Shown here piece by piece: positions 44,246 to 52,224 of a stretch of DNA of 64,000 bases (position 1 is the first letter of the stretch; each line of letters starts with the position of its first letter). Made by a program: the position numbers and the translations under genes. The DNA lies in the NCBI GenBank assembly GCA_021841025.1, contig JAKBWA010000104.1:23311-87310 (forward strand). The letters are read 5' to 3'. The DNA comes from Bacillota bacterium (GTDB taxonomy: Bacteria > Bacillota > Sulfobacillia > Sulfobacillales > Sulfobacillaceae). Below the pieces are notes generated by a model. That model worked only from the letters and a program-made list of their open reading frames with translations. It ran no database searches and was not told the DNA's origin.

Positions 44246-45449
44246 TCAATTAATCGGTGATGCTTTGCCCAGTATTATTGAAAAACTCCAAGAACTGGTG
44301 TCAATCCCTACAGTGAATCCCGGCATAGATATGCGGCCTGCTGCACTCATGTTAGCTGATTTGGCTGATACTTTAGGCTATGAGGTCGAAACTGATGAGG
44401 TGCCAGAGCCCATCGCTCGGGACAGTGGCATAACCTTTGCGACTAATGTGTTAGCAAATTACCATCAACAATCACCGTCGCATTTTGGTTTAATTCTCAA
44501 TGCCCACTTCGATACCATAGCCCCGGGACCCGGTTGGACCGTGGATCCCTACCAAGGGCTGAGGCGCGATGGGCATATTTACGGGCGGGGTGTGATGGTG
44601 TCGAAAGCCGATGTGATTGCATATCTCTTTGCTCCCTTCTTGGCACGCCAAATTGCTCAACCGACCATTCCTGTTACGGTGGCATTGACAGGAGACGAAG
44701 AAATGGGTGGGTATGTTGGGCCTGCGCGACTGTTGAACACTGGAATGCTCAAAAACAACAATGTAGCGATTTGTCCGGGTACCACTTATCAAATAGTTCA
44801 TGAACATGCGGGTGTCGTTCAGTGGAAAATACAAATTAGTGGGCGAAGCCGACATGCAGCAATATGTGAAAGAGGTGAGGACGCCAACCAAGCAGTTGCC
44901 GGTCTTATTTCCCGACTTTATGCCCATCGTGACAACGATCTCACCGACGGCGGGTGGTTGACAGTCGGAAAAGTTACCGGGGGAGTGGCTGCTAATATGG
45001 TTTCAGGTCAAGCGACCATTTTCTTCGATCGCCGTATTCGCCCCGGTGAATCAATGGAAATAGTTCGCGAAGACTTGAAAACGGTTGTTGACCAATGGAA
45101 AAGGACTACAGAGTGTGCCATCACGATAGAGGAAGTTTTGGCGGCAAATCCATTAAGAGCACACGGATCCGAGGGGTGGAACAATTGGTTTCGGGACAAG
45201 GCGTCGCAGATATTGGGCCAGGACGTTCCTTTGGTAGTATCTCCTCTTTACACAGATGCACGCCATTTTGCGGAACATGGTATTTCCACTCTTTGTTATG
45301 GTGTTGGGAGCCATGATTTGAAGCTGTCAGGCGCCCACGGTGTCGATGAACACATTCTCGAAAGGGATATGATGAACGCATTAAAAGTGCTAGTGCGCGT
45401 CATCGCCGAACTATGGCAAAAGGGCCCGGGTTTCATTGATGCGTGGTGA
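44220..45449 (+). CDS. M20-family metallohydrolase (ArgE/DapE/ACY1 type)
   Basis: 409 residues. First metal ligands in LILNAHFDTIAPG (His and Asp), then GRGVMVSKAD, the Glu pair in LTGDEEMGG and the final His in SGAHGVDEH. In the middle a lid domain begins VQWKIQISGRSRHAA. It hydrolyses an amide or N-acyl/N-carbamoyl bond in the cytoplasm with two zinc ions. Within a ureide cluster it could act on a deacylated or carbamoylated intermediate, but it differs from the next gene, which is the allantoate-type enzyme. GTG start with GGGAGG close upstream; overlaps the racemase by 26 bases, so translation is coupled. Confidence 0.88.
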   Translation: MSYLDQQIDQLIGDALPSIIEKLQELVSIPTVNPGIDMRPAALMLADLADTLGYEVETDEVPEPIARDSGITFATNVLANYHQQSPSHFGLILNAHFDTIAPGPGWTVDPYQGLRRDGHIYGRGVMVSKADVIAYLFAPFLARQIAQPTIPVTVALTGDEEMGGYVGPARLLNTGMLKNNNVAICPGTTYQIVHEHAGVVQWKIQISGRSRHAAICERGEDANQAVAGLISRLYAHRDNDLTDGGWLTVGKVTGGVAANMVSGQATIFFDRRIRPGESMEIVREDLKTVVDQWKRTTECAITIEEVLAANPLRAHGSEGWNNWFRDKASQILGQDVPLVVSPLYTDARHFAEHGISTLCYGVGSHDLKLSGAHGVDEHILERDMMNALKVLVRVIAELWQKGPGFIDAW

Positions 45450-45502
45450 CCGAATCGGTACACCTATTGACGGAAGTACCACGTTATCACGGCTAAAAGG
45501 AG

Positions 45503-46753
45503 ATGTTGCGAAGGATGTTGTTTTCAGAGACATCACGGACAATCGAAAATTACTTGTGGGAGTTAAGTCGTTGTACAGAATTTTATGAGCGCCACGGTGT
45601 GACACGTCGGTTGTATACGACAGCATGGCAGAAGGCACAGTCGATGATCTTCGATTGGATGTGCGAGGCCGACTTGGATCCTTGGATTGATGCGGTGGGA
45701 AATGTGCATGGACGAGTCCAAGGATCTTCGGACCAAACGATTTTGACGGGGTCCCATGTTGATACTGTTGTAGATGGTGGTGCTTATGATGGCGCCTACG
45801 GCATTATAGCGGGTATTATGGCTTTGGGCGAAATTAAGTCGCGCCAAATCTCTTTGCCCCGGTCCCTTGAGGTCGTCGCGTTGTGTGAAGAAGAGGGGAG
45901 CCGTTTCCCCATGACGTGTTGGGGTAGTCGTGCTCTTCTTGGGCAAGTTGCACTGGAAAACTTGTCTCTCCAAGACGCTGACGGCGTGAGTGTGAAAGAG
46001 GCGATGCGATCTTGTGGACTGGATCCGCATCATATCGAGTGGGCGCCATCTTGCTATTACACGGGATTCATTGAACTTCATGTCGAACAAGCGTTGCAGT
46101 TAGAATCATTACATTGTCCCATCGGCGTGGTAGACACTATTTTTGGTCAGGAACGATGGAACGTGAGTATAGTGGGAGAGAGCGCTCATGCTGGGACAAG
46201 TCGTTTAGCTAACCGCCATGATGCTTTAGTTGCCTCCAGTGAAATGGTTCTAGGTACGTATCGCTTGGCTCAACAGCATGAAGAGAAGGCAATAGGGACG
46301 GTTGGACGTCTCCAAGTACATAACGGCACGAGCAATTGCGTGCCTGGGCAAGTAAATTTCACCGTTGATTTACGGGCCCAAAGCGATCTTCTTCGGGAAG
46401 CCTTGGCATCAGAATTACGGGGACTGTTTAAGGACTGCGGCAGACGATACGGAGTCGGGATCGCTATTGATCAGTACTCGAGTGCTAATGCGGTGCCCAT
46501 GCATTTAGAATTGCAAAATCTCATCCAGAAATCGGCCAAGACACACCACTTGGATACTCTGCTGCTTGACAGCCGTGCTGGCCATGATGCGCAAATTTTT
46601 GGCACAACGATACCCACTGCAATGATATTTGTGCCGAGTCACCAAGGATTGAGCCATCATGTTAACGAATTTACCAACGCAGAAGATTTAATGAATGGGG
46701 AAAAGGTTTTACGTGATGTGTTGGAACGAGCTGCCAATGCGATGTTTTCATAG
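45503..46753 (+). CDS. Allantoate amidohydrolase / N-carbamoyl-L-amino acid hydrolase
   Basis: 416 residues of the AllC/HyuC branch of M20 enzymes: TGSHVDTVVDGGAYDGAYG (first metal His and Asp plus bridging Asp), CEEEGSRFPMTCWGSR, FIELHVEQ, and SRAGHDAQ with the late His. AllC splits allantoate to ureidoglycine, CO2 and ammonia; HyuC splits N-carbamoyl amino acids. With allantoinase in the same run, allantoate is the likelier substrate. AAAAGGAG directly abuts the ATG at 45503, too close for comfort, so the true start may be TTG (45506) or the ATG at 45515. Confidence 0.9.
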   Translation: MLRRMLFSETSRTIENYLWELSRCTEFYERHGVTRRLYTTAWQKAQSMIFDWMCEADLDPWIDAVGNVHGRVQGSSDQTILTGSHVDTVVDGGAYDGAYGIIAGIMALGEIKSRQISLPRSLEVVALCEEEGSRFPMTCWGSRALLGQVALENLSLQDADGVSVKEAMRSCGLDPHHIEWAPSCYYTGFIELHVEQALQLESLHCPIGVVDTIFGQERWNVSIVGESAHAGTSRLANRHDALVASSEMVLGTYRLAQQHEEKAIGTVGRLQVHNGTSNCVPGQVNFTVDLRAQSDLLREALASELRGLFKDCGRRYGVGIAIDQYSSANAVPMHLELQNLIQKSAKTHHLDTLLLDSRAGHDAQIFGTTIPTAMIFVPSHQGLSHHVNEFTNAEDLMNGEKVLRDVLERAANAMFS

Positions 46754-46766
46754 TGGGAGATGACCT

Positions 46767-48437
46767 ATGGCAATCACCGTCGGCCGGTTAATGGATACCA
46801 GGGTATTACAGGATGCCCAAGTGGTAGCAGGACTCCGGGGTCTCGATCACCGTGTGGAATCGGTCAACATGATGGATGCACCGGATATCGTGGAATGGAT
46901 TCGTCCGCACCAGATGCTTGTAACCACTCTTTATAACGTGAAGGATAATGCGGACGCGCTGCAACGATTGATCCCTGAATTAGCCGAGCGCGGGTGTTCA
47001 GCCGTTGGTATCAAGTCACGGTATTTTCGTATTCCCTCATTTATGTATACTCAGGCCAACGACTTTGCGTTGCCGATGATTCAACTACCTTATGATATGC
47101 CCTTAGGGGTCTTGTCGCACGAAATAACTCGCATGTTATTGAACAGAGACTTTCTCAGCGATCAGTTGGCGCCAGATTCTGATCATCTTTGGGATCTGGT
47201 GATGGCACAAGATGCCATGGACCGAGTGGCAGCATACCTAGCCGCGGAATGGAAAGCCCCCGTGGCCCTGTATGACCAAGACCACCAACGACTGGCGGCA
47301 TCCTTCTCGAGTATGCCATCATCCCTTTTTGATGCCCTGGTGGAAGAGGTGTCTTCTAAATGGGAGCGGCTTCACCGTCTTGATGCGCAGGCATATACAC
47401 TTCATGGTCATATCGTGGAAAGAATGCCGTTGATTGACCATCACTGTTATTATGGTGAACTGATGGTTATTGATCGCGCTAAGCCCACAGGAAAAACCTT
47501 GGCCTTCGCCATTCAGGCCGTGTCAGCATTTTATCTCACAAAAGATCTCAGGCGGCAGGATTGGCGTCACTACCTTCAGAATGTCGCGGAAGTTCTGTTG
47601 GGAAAAGCATGTCAATCAAATCCCACGGCCAATCATGACTATGGGAGAGGACTCCTGATCGATGCTTTCGAGTTCACGCAGGCTAAGACGTATGGTGTTA
47701 TTTTAGCTGAAGTAACATTGACAGGAAGTCTCCAAAGATTAGGGAATCATTGGAATGCCGTGGAGTCGTTGCAAGACGCAGTGTTGATGCGGACTGAAAA
47801 ACGGTTCCAGAGTTATGGATGGAATGTCGTAGCAGGAATTATCGATAGTCAATTGGTGTTTTTGATTGCTTTTCCCGCGGAGTATCGAGTCGACAATAGG
47901 ACATCCCCACAACGTGTAGTCCATCTACTTGAATCCATTGCTGAGGACATGGCGAATATCTATGCTATTCACATTCGTTTTTCGGTGGGGAATTTTTATT
48001 CGTCTATTCGTCATTTTGCATATGCGTATCAGGAGGCACGCGAGACGATGAGGGCGAGTCAAGAAAACATCGCCATATTTCAACCCCAAAATGTTCAAAA
48101 CTTTCTTCAGTATATTCCCGAGCCAGAGCGCAAGCGGTTTGTCGAAGGGGTTTTAGGTGTTCTTTTAGTTTTACCGCCATTAGAACGCAATCCACTCTTA
48201 AAAACCTTACAAGTGTTTTTGACTGTGCAGAATCAAATCACTGAGACAGCTAAAGTGTTGTTTGTGCACCGAAATACGGTGATTTACCGGTTGCGTAAAA
48301 TTGAGGGGTTATTAAACAAATCATTAGATGATGCTGATGATGTGTTGAGCTTGCGGTTGGCGTTGCTGTTTTTAACGAATCTAGAAGTCCAGGGAGAAAT
48401 GCCCGGTGAATCATCGTATAGATTTGTCGATCGTTAA
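46767..48437 (+). CDS. pucR: PucR-family transcriptional regulator
   Basis: 556 residues. The N-terminal ~120 residues are the purine-catabolism PucR domain (TVGRLMDTRVLQDAQVVAG, HQMLVTTLYN), and the C-terminus has the PucR helix-turn-helix ITETAKVLFVHRNTVIYRL followed by DDADDVLSLRLALLFL. In Bacillus, PucR senses allantoin-pathway metabolites and activates ureide catabolism genes. Here it lies inside the cluster, 13 bases after the amidohydrolase, so it is likely to control its own operon. GGGAG lies before the ATG. The gene overlaps allantoinase by 32 bases. Confidence 0.93.
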   Translation: MAITVGRLMDTRVLQDAQVVAGLRGLDHRVESVNMMDAPDIVEWIRPHQMLVTTLYNVKDNADALQRLIPELAERGCSAVGIKSRYFRIPSFMYTQANDFALPMIQLPYDMPLGVLSHEITRMLLNRDFLSDQLAPDSDHLWDLVMAQDAMDRVAAYLAAEWKAPVALYDQDHQRLAASFSSMPSSLFDALVEEVSSKWERLHRLDAQAYTLHGHIVERMPLIDHHCYYGELMVIDRAKPTGKTLAFAIQAVSAFYLTKDLRRQDWRHYLQNVAEVLLGKACQSNPTANHDYGRGLLIDAFEFTQAKTYGVILAEVTLTGSLQRLGNHWNAVESLQDAVLMRTEKRFQSYGWNVVAGIIDSQLVFLIAFPAEYRVDNRTSPQRVVHLLESIAEDMANIYAIHIRFSVGNFYSSIRHFAYAYQEARETMRASQENIAIFQPQNVQNFLQYIPEPERKRFVEGVLGVLLVLPPLERNPLLKTLQVFLTVQNQITETAKVLFVHRNTVIYRLRKIEGLLNKSLDDADDVLSLRLALLFLTNLEVQGEMPGESSYRFVDR

Positions 48438-49779
48438 TGCCCGTATTGTGACCCCGAATGGCATTTGCGAAGGCAGTATTAATCTCGCAGACGGTCGAAT
48501 TGTGACGATTGCCAAGGGGCCGGGAGAGACTGGCAATGCGATCTTTGATGCGCAAGGCGCATGGATCATGCCAGCGATGATTGATGCCCATGTGCATTTT
48601 AATGATCCCGGTCGTGACGACTGGGAAGGATTTTATCGTGGTTCGCGAGCAGCCTTGGCTGGAGGAGTTGCGACTATTGTTGATATGCCGCTTAACAGTG
48701 TGCCCCCTACGGTAAATGTTTCAGCTTTAATGCTTAAAAGGATACGGGCTAGTGAAGATTGTTCTACTCATTTTGGTTTTTGGGGAGGAATTATTAATGA
48801 TTGTGAACAGGATTGGGATCAGTTATGGAAGCACGGTGTCTTGGGTTTTAAACTATTTTTAGCGGCTTCAGGTGCTCCGGAATTTCCGTGTGTTGCCGAA
48901 TCCGTTGTCAAAAAAGCCTTACGGTTTTCCGCACAATCTGGCGCCCTGCTGCTTGTTCACGCCGAAGATCACGACACTTTGCGTCACAATCAAGGACAAA
49001 TCGGTGAGAGATCATGGACGCCGTCGGCCTATTTGAAAATTCACGATCCGTCTAGCGAAACGGTCGCGGTCGATCGATTGCTCTATTGGGCCAGCCGGTT
49101 GGGTGGTCATTTGCATATTGTTCATGCCTCCTTGCCAGATACTGTTTACCGAGTGAATCAAGGCAAAAATCAAGGAATTGATGTGTCCGTGGAAACGTGT
49201 CCGCATTATCTTATTTTCGATGAAAGGGATTTCATGGCACGCGACTCACTTCTCAAATGTTCTCCTCCATTGCGATCACGACAGACTGTTGAGAAAATGT
49301 GGACGTGTTTAGACGAAGGGCTGATTGATTACATTGCCAGTGATCATTCACCCAGCCCCGAAGCCATGAAAAAGAGTGCGGATTTCTCAAAAATTTGGGG
49401 TGGAATTTCCGGTGTTCAATCATCCATGGAGATTATGTTAACGGAAGGTTGGAAACGGAGGCACATCGCGCTGCAGAAGATTGTGCAAATGCTCAGCCTC
49501 CGGGTCGCTCAACGCCTTCACCTTTCTGGCCGCGGCAGTATTGCTCCGGGATACTGGGCAGACCTTGTCATGGTCCGTGAACAACTTCCCCAAATTTTTC
49601 TCCCTGATGAAATATATGACACGCATCGCCATAATCCATATCAAGATTTTCCACTTCAAATGCGTGTGGCCGCTACATGGTTAAATGGACAACTTGCCTA
49701 CTCCCAGGGTGCGTGGTTTCGCCCTGCATCTTCTTGGGTTGCTGGACGCGGACGCCCTGGTTATTCAGCTCATGTCTGA
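48406..49779 (+). CDS. allB: Allantoinase (cyclic amidohydrolase family)
   Basis: 457 residues of the dihydroorotase/allantoinase/hydantoinase family. Metal ligands: DAHVHFND (two His, about residues 61-63), the carbamylated Lys in LGFKLFL (about 149), His in LVHAED, His in HIVHAS and the Asp in YIASDHSP. SVETCPHYL is also typical of allantoinases. It opens the allantoin ring to allantoate. GTG start with AGGGAG nine bases upstream, 32 bases inside pucR. Specificity between allantoin and other cyclic amides rests on context. Confidence 0.9.
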   Translation: MNHRIDLSIVNARIVTPNGICEGSINLADGRIVTIAKGPGETGNAIFDAQGAWIMPAMIDAHVHFNDPGRDDWEGFYRGSRAALAGGVATIVDMPLNSVPPTVNVSALMLKRIRASEDCSTHFGFWGGIINDCEQDWDQLWKHGVLGFKLFLAASGAPEFPCVAESVVKKALRFSAQSGALLLVHAEDHDTLRHNQGQIGERSWTPSAYLKIHDPSSETVAVDRLLYWASRLGGHLHIVHASLPDTVYRVNQGKNQGIDVSVETCPHYLIFDERDFMARDSLLKCSPPLRSRQTVEKMWTCLDEGLIDYIASDHSPSPEAMKKSADFSKIWGGISGVQSSMEIMLTEGWKRRHIALQKIVQMLSLRVAQRLHLSGRGSIAPGYWADLVMVREQLPQIFLPDEIYDTHRHNPYQDFPLQMRVAATWLNGQLAYSQGAWFRPASSWVAGRGRPGYSAHV

Positions 49780-50533
49780 TGATAAATGTTTACACTGATG
49801 ATGGTGCAATTCTCATTGCAACCTTCTGCACCCTTCGGCAACTGTGTGCGCAGTTGAAGCCCTAATGTGGCAAGCCCTTGGAGAAAATATTTTGGTCAGG
49901 TCCCGAGATGTCTTGTCGGGCATTGTCGCACTTGCGACAGACCCCGGGCGCTTCTCGGCTGAAATTGTCTCCTCCAGGTGAGAACGTTAACGTTTCCAGT
50001 TTCCAGTCTATAGACCATTTGGCGAACGCTTTTATGAGCCCTGCCAAGAGCTAAAAGACAGCACATGGTGGAGGTTGTAGGGTTAATTCTCGCCAGCCGT
50101 TATTAGTGAGAACTCAAACAGCCAAAATAGACCATTATCAGTGCGTGTGAAATTTTTGGATAGTGTACTACCTGACCCGCATCATAGGCATGGCGATAAT
50201 GATATTGGCGAAGTAAAGCGGGACAGGTCAACGAGATCAAGAGGCGTTTTTGGCCGCGGAGAGTAAAGTTAAGTTCTTATAGTTTTGCGCTAGTGTTCTC
50301 CCTAGGAGAGGTATGTCACGGACCATACACGAAAAGAGGTTTGTCAAAAGTCTGTCGTTTTGAGATGTTTGCGTCATGTTATTGAATGATTAAAACAATA
50401 ACTACCATGTATATGTAGTGTTTGTTAGATATGTTAAACGATATTGGTAAGTTTGTCAGATCGTCCATGGAGAATTGTTCAATTATCATGGTACAGTGGG
50501 ACCGTTGAAATCAAAGAAGGGGGGTAGTGACTG
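49780..50533. other. Intergenic stretch before the permease gene
   Basis: About 750 bases with no supported gene. On the minus strand 49862-50047 is open and protein-like but has no ribosome site. Near the end, AATTGTTCAATT (50472-50483) is a short palindrome about 50 bases before the permease start, a possible regulator site. The region just upstream (50350-50460) is AT-rich and suits a promoter. Confidence 0.4.
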
Positions 50534-51988
50534 TTGAGTGATGACATTATTCTGACAGATTCACGACTGTACAATCCTGATTTGGCTCCGATCCCCAAAA
50601 CGAAACGACGATGGACATGGCTAAACTTCTCTACTGTCTGGATGGGGATGGTGCATAATATTGTCGCCTACGAAACTGCCGCAGCACTTCTGGCTCAAGG
50701 GTTCAGTGTAGAGCAAGCCCTGGCTGCCGTGGTGTTGGCGAACATGATATTGGTCATCGCTTTGTGGTTTAACGGTGTTGCGGGGGCCAAATATGGGCTG
50801 CCATTTCCTGTGCTGATTCGGGCCGCGTTTGGATACCGGGGAGCACAAATACCCGTATTGTTGCGAGCGTTCGTGGCAATATTTTGGTTTGCGGTGCAAA
50901 GCTATGCGGGAAGTCTCGCAATCAATGCGTTGTTTGGCTTGTTTATTCCGGGATGGCAGCAACTGGACCACTTTGTAGTATTAGGGCTGCAAGCAAATGT
51001 TGGTATAGCCTTCGGCTTATTTTGGTGCTTGCACGCTCTAATTATTTCGCACGGGATGGAGCGTATTAGGCATTTTGAGTTGTGGGCCGGACCTTTGGTC
51101 ATTGTCATGGGGTTGATTGCGGTTATATGGGCTTTAAGGACGGCTCATGGTTTGGGACCATTGTTTTACAGGACAAGCAGGCTTACTCCTGCAAGGTTTG
51201 CGGTTGACTTTCCTGTAGCTGTGACAGGGCTTATCGGGGTGTGGGCTACATTGATTCTGAATATCCCGGATTTTACGCGTTTTGCCAAATCTCAAAAGGA
51301 TCAAATGGTGGGACAGGCTATTGGATTGCCGATTACGGCGATTGTGTTTGCCCTAGTCAGTATTATTACCACCTCAGGGGCGGCTTTGGCTTTTGGAAGC
51401 GCCATTTCTAATCCAGTGATATTATTACAGCATTTCCACAATCCGATTGTTTTGATCTTAGGGGCTATCACCCTCATTATCGCGACATTGTCTGTCAATG
51501 TTGCCGCCAATGTCGTTTCCCCTGCCTACGACCTCGTCAATCTGTTTCCGCAAAGACTCAATTTTGTCAAGGCTGGAATCATATCTATCGCCATTGGTGT
51601 CTTGTTCGTGCCTTGGCTTTGGTTTAATAATGCGAGTACGATTTACAACGTCTTGGGTGGCATCGGCGGTGCTTTGGGACCTGTAGCGGGTTTGATGTTA
51701 GCTGATTTCTATGTGGTGCGAAAAAGGTGCTATGATATCTCGATGTTCTTTGCAGAAACGGGTGAATTTGCCTATCAGAATGGATGGAATGTTAAAGGTT
51801 TGGCCGCATTTGGCATCGGTATTTTTGGCGCCTTTATCGGGTTAATTATTTCATCTCTGCATGTTCTCTATACCTATTCGTGGTTTGTTGGTATTGCTTT
51901 CAGTTTCATTAGCTATAGTTTGTTGATGAAGTCTCAACCTGCTCAAGAGGTGTCATTGTCCCCAGAGGCTCAAGAAGTCGAATTTTAG
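50534..51988 (+). CDS. NCS1-family permease, probably allantoin (PucI-like)
   Basis: 484 residues, twelve membrane segments. NLDLAP-like opening (LYNPDLAPIPKTKRRWTWLN) and STVWMGMVHNIVAYETAAAL in helix 1 are typical of nucleobase-cation symporter-1 proteins; ILNIPDFTRFAKSQKDQMVG between helices is a family signature. These carriers import allantoin, hydantoins, uracil or other nucleobases with Na+ or H+. Position next to allantoinase and PucR favours allantoin or hydantoin. The start is TTG with GGGGGG nine to ten bases upstream. It has its own promoter region of 750 bases rather than being coupled to allB. Confidence 0.9.
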   Translation: MSDDIILTDSRLYNPDLAPIPKTKRRWTWLNFSTVWMGMVHNIVAYETAAALLAQGFSVEQALAAVVLANMILVIALWFNGVAGAKYGLPFPVLIRAAFGYRGAQIPVLLRAFVAIFWFAVQSYAGSLAINALFGLFIPGWQQLDHFVVLGLQANVGIAFGLFWCLHALIISHGMERIRHFELWAGPLVIVMGLIAVIWALRTAHGLGPLFYRTSRLTPARFAVDFPVAVTGLIGVWATLILNIPDFTRFAKSQKDQMVGQAIGLPITAIVFALVSIITTSGAALAFGSAISNPVILLQHFHNPIVLILGAITLIIATLSVNVAANVVSPAYDLVNLFPQRLNFVKAGIISIAIGVLFVPWLWFNNASTIYNVLGGIGGALGPVAGLMLADFYVVRKRCYDISMFFAETGEFAYQNGWNVKGLAAFGIGIFGAFIGLIISSLHVLYTYSWFVGIAFSFISYSLLMKSQPAQEVSLSPEAQEVEF

Positions 51989-52129
51989 AAATTGGGACAT
52001 ACGATTGGATACCAATAGGTAGAAAGATGATAATCGGCAGAGTAGGTTATTAAGGGCGGATTAGTTGCCCTGATCCCCTGGGGATATGCGTGAAGCTGCC
52101 ATGGTGGATGGCGTCATTCATCCAAATTT

Positions 52130-52224
52130 GTATAGATGAAGATGCACAGCACCGTGATCAAGCGGATGATGGCAGCGGGTGTTGGATACTTCCCGGGGGA
52201 AGCGATGCCCATGTGCATCTCGAC
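52130..52224 (+). pseudogene. Hydantoinase/dihydropyrimidinase N-terminal fragment
   Basis: At 52180-52224 the plus strand reads CWILPGGSDAHVHLD, the first metal-binding motif of cyclic amidohydrolases in its normal context (a short beta strand, Pro-Gly-Gly, then D-x-H-x-H). Preceding bases encode further loosely matching sequence in broken frames. The match stops exactly at the stop codon of the converging GGDEF-HD gene, so the remainder of the gene was lost. It suggests that a second cyclic amidohydrolase once followed the permease. Confidence 0.6.
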
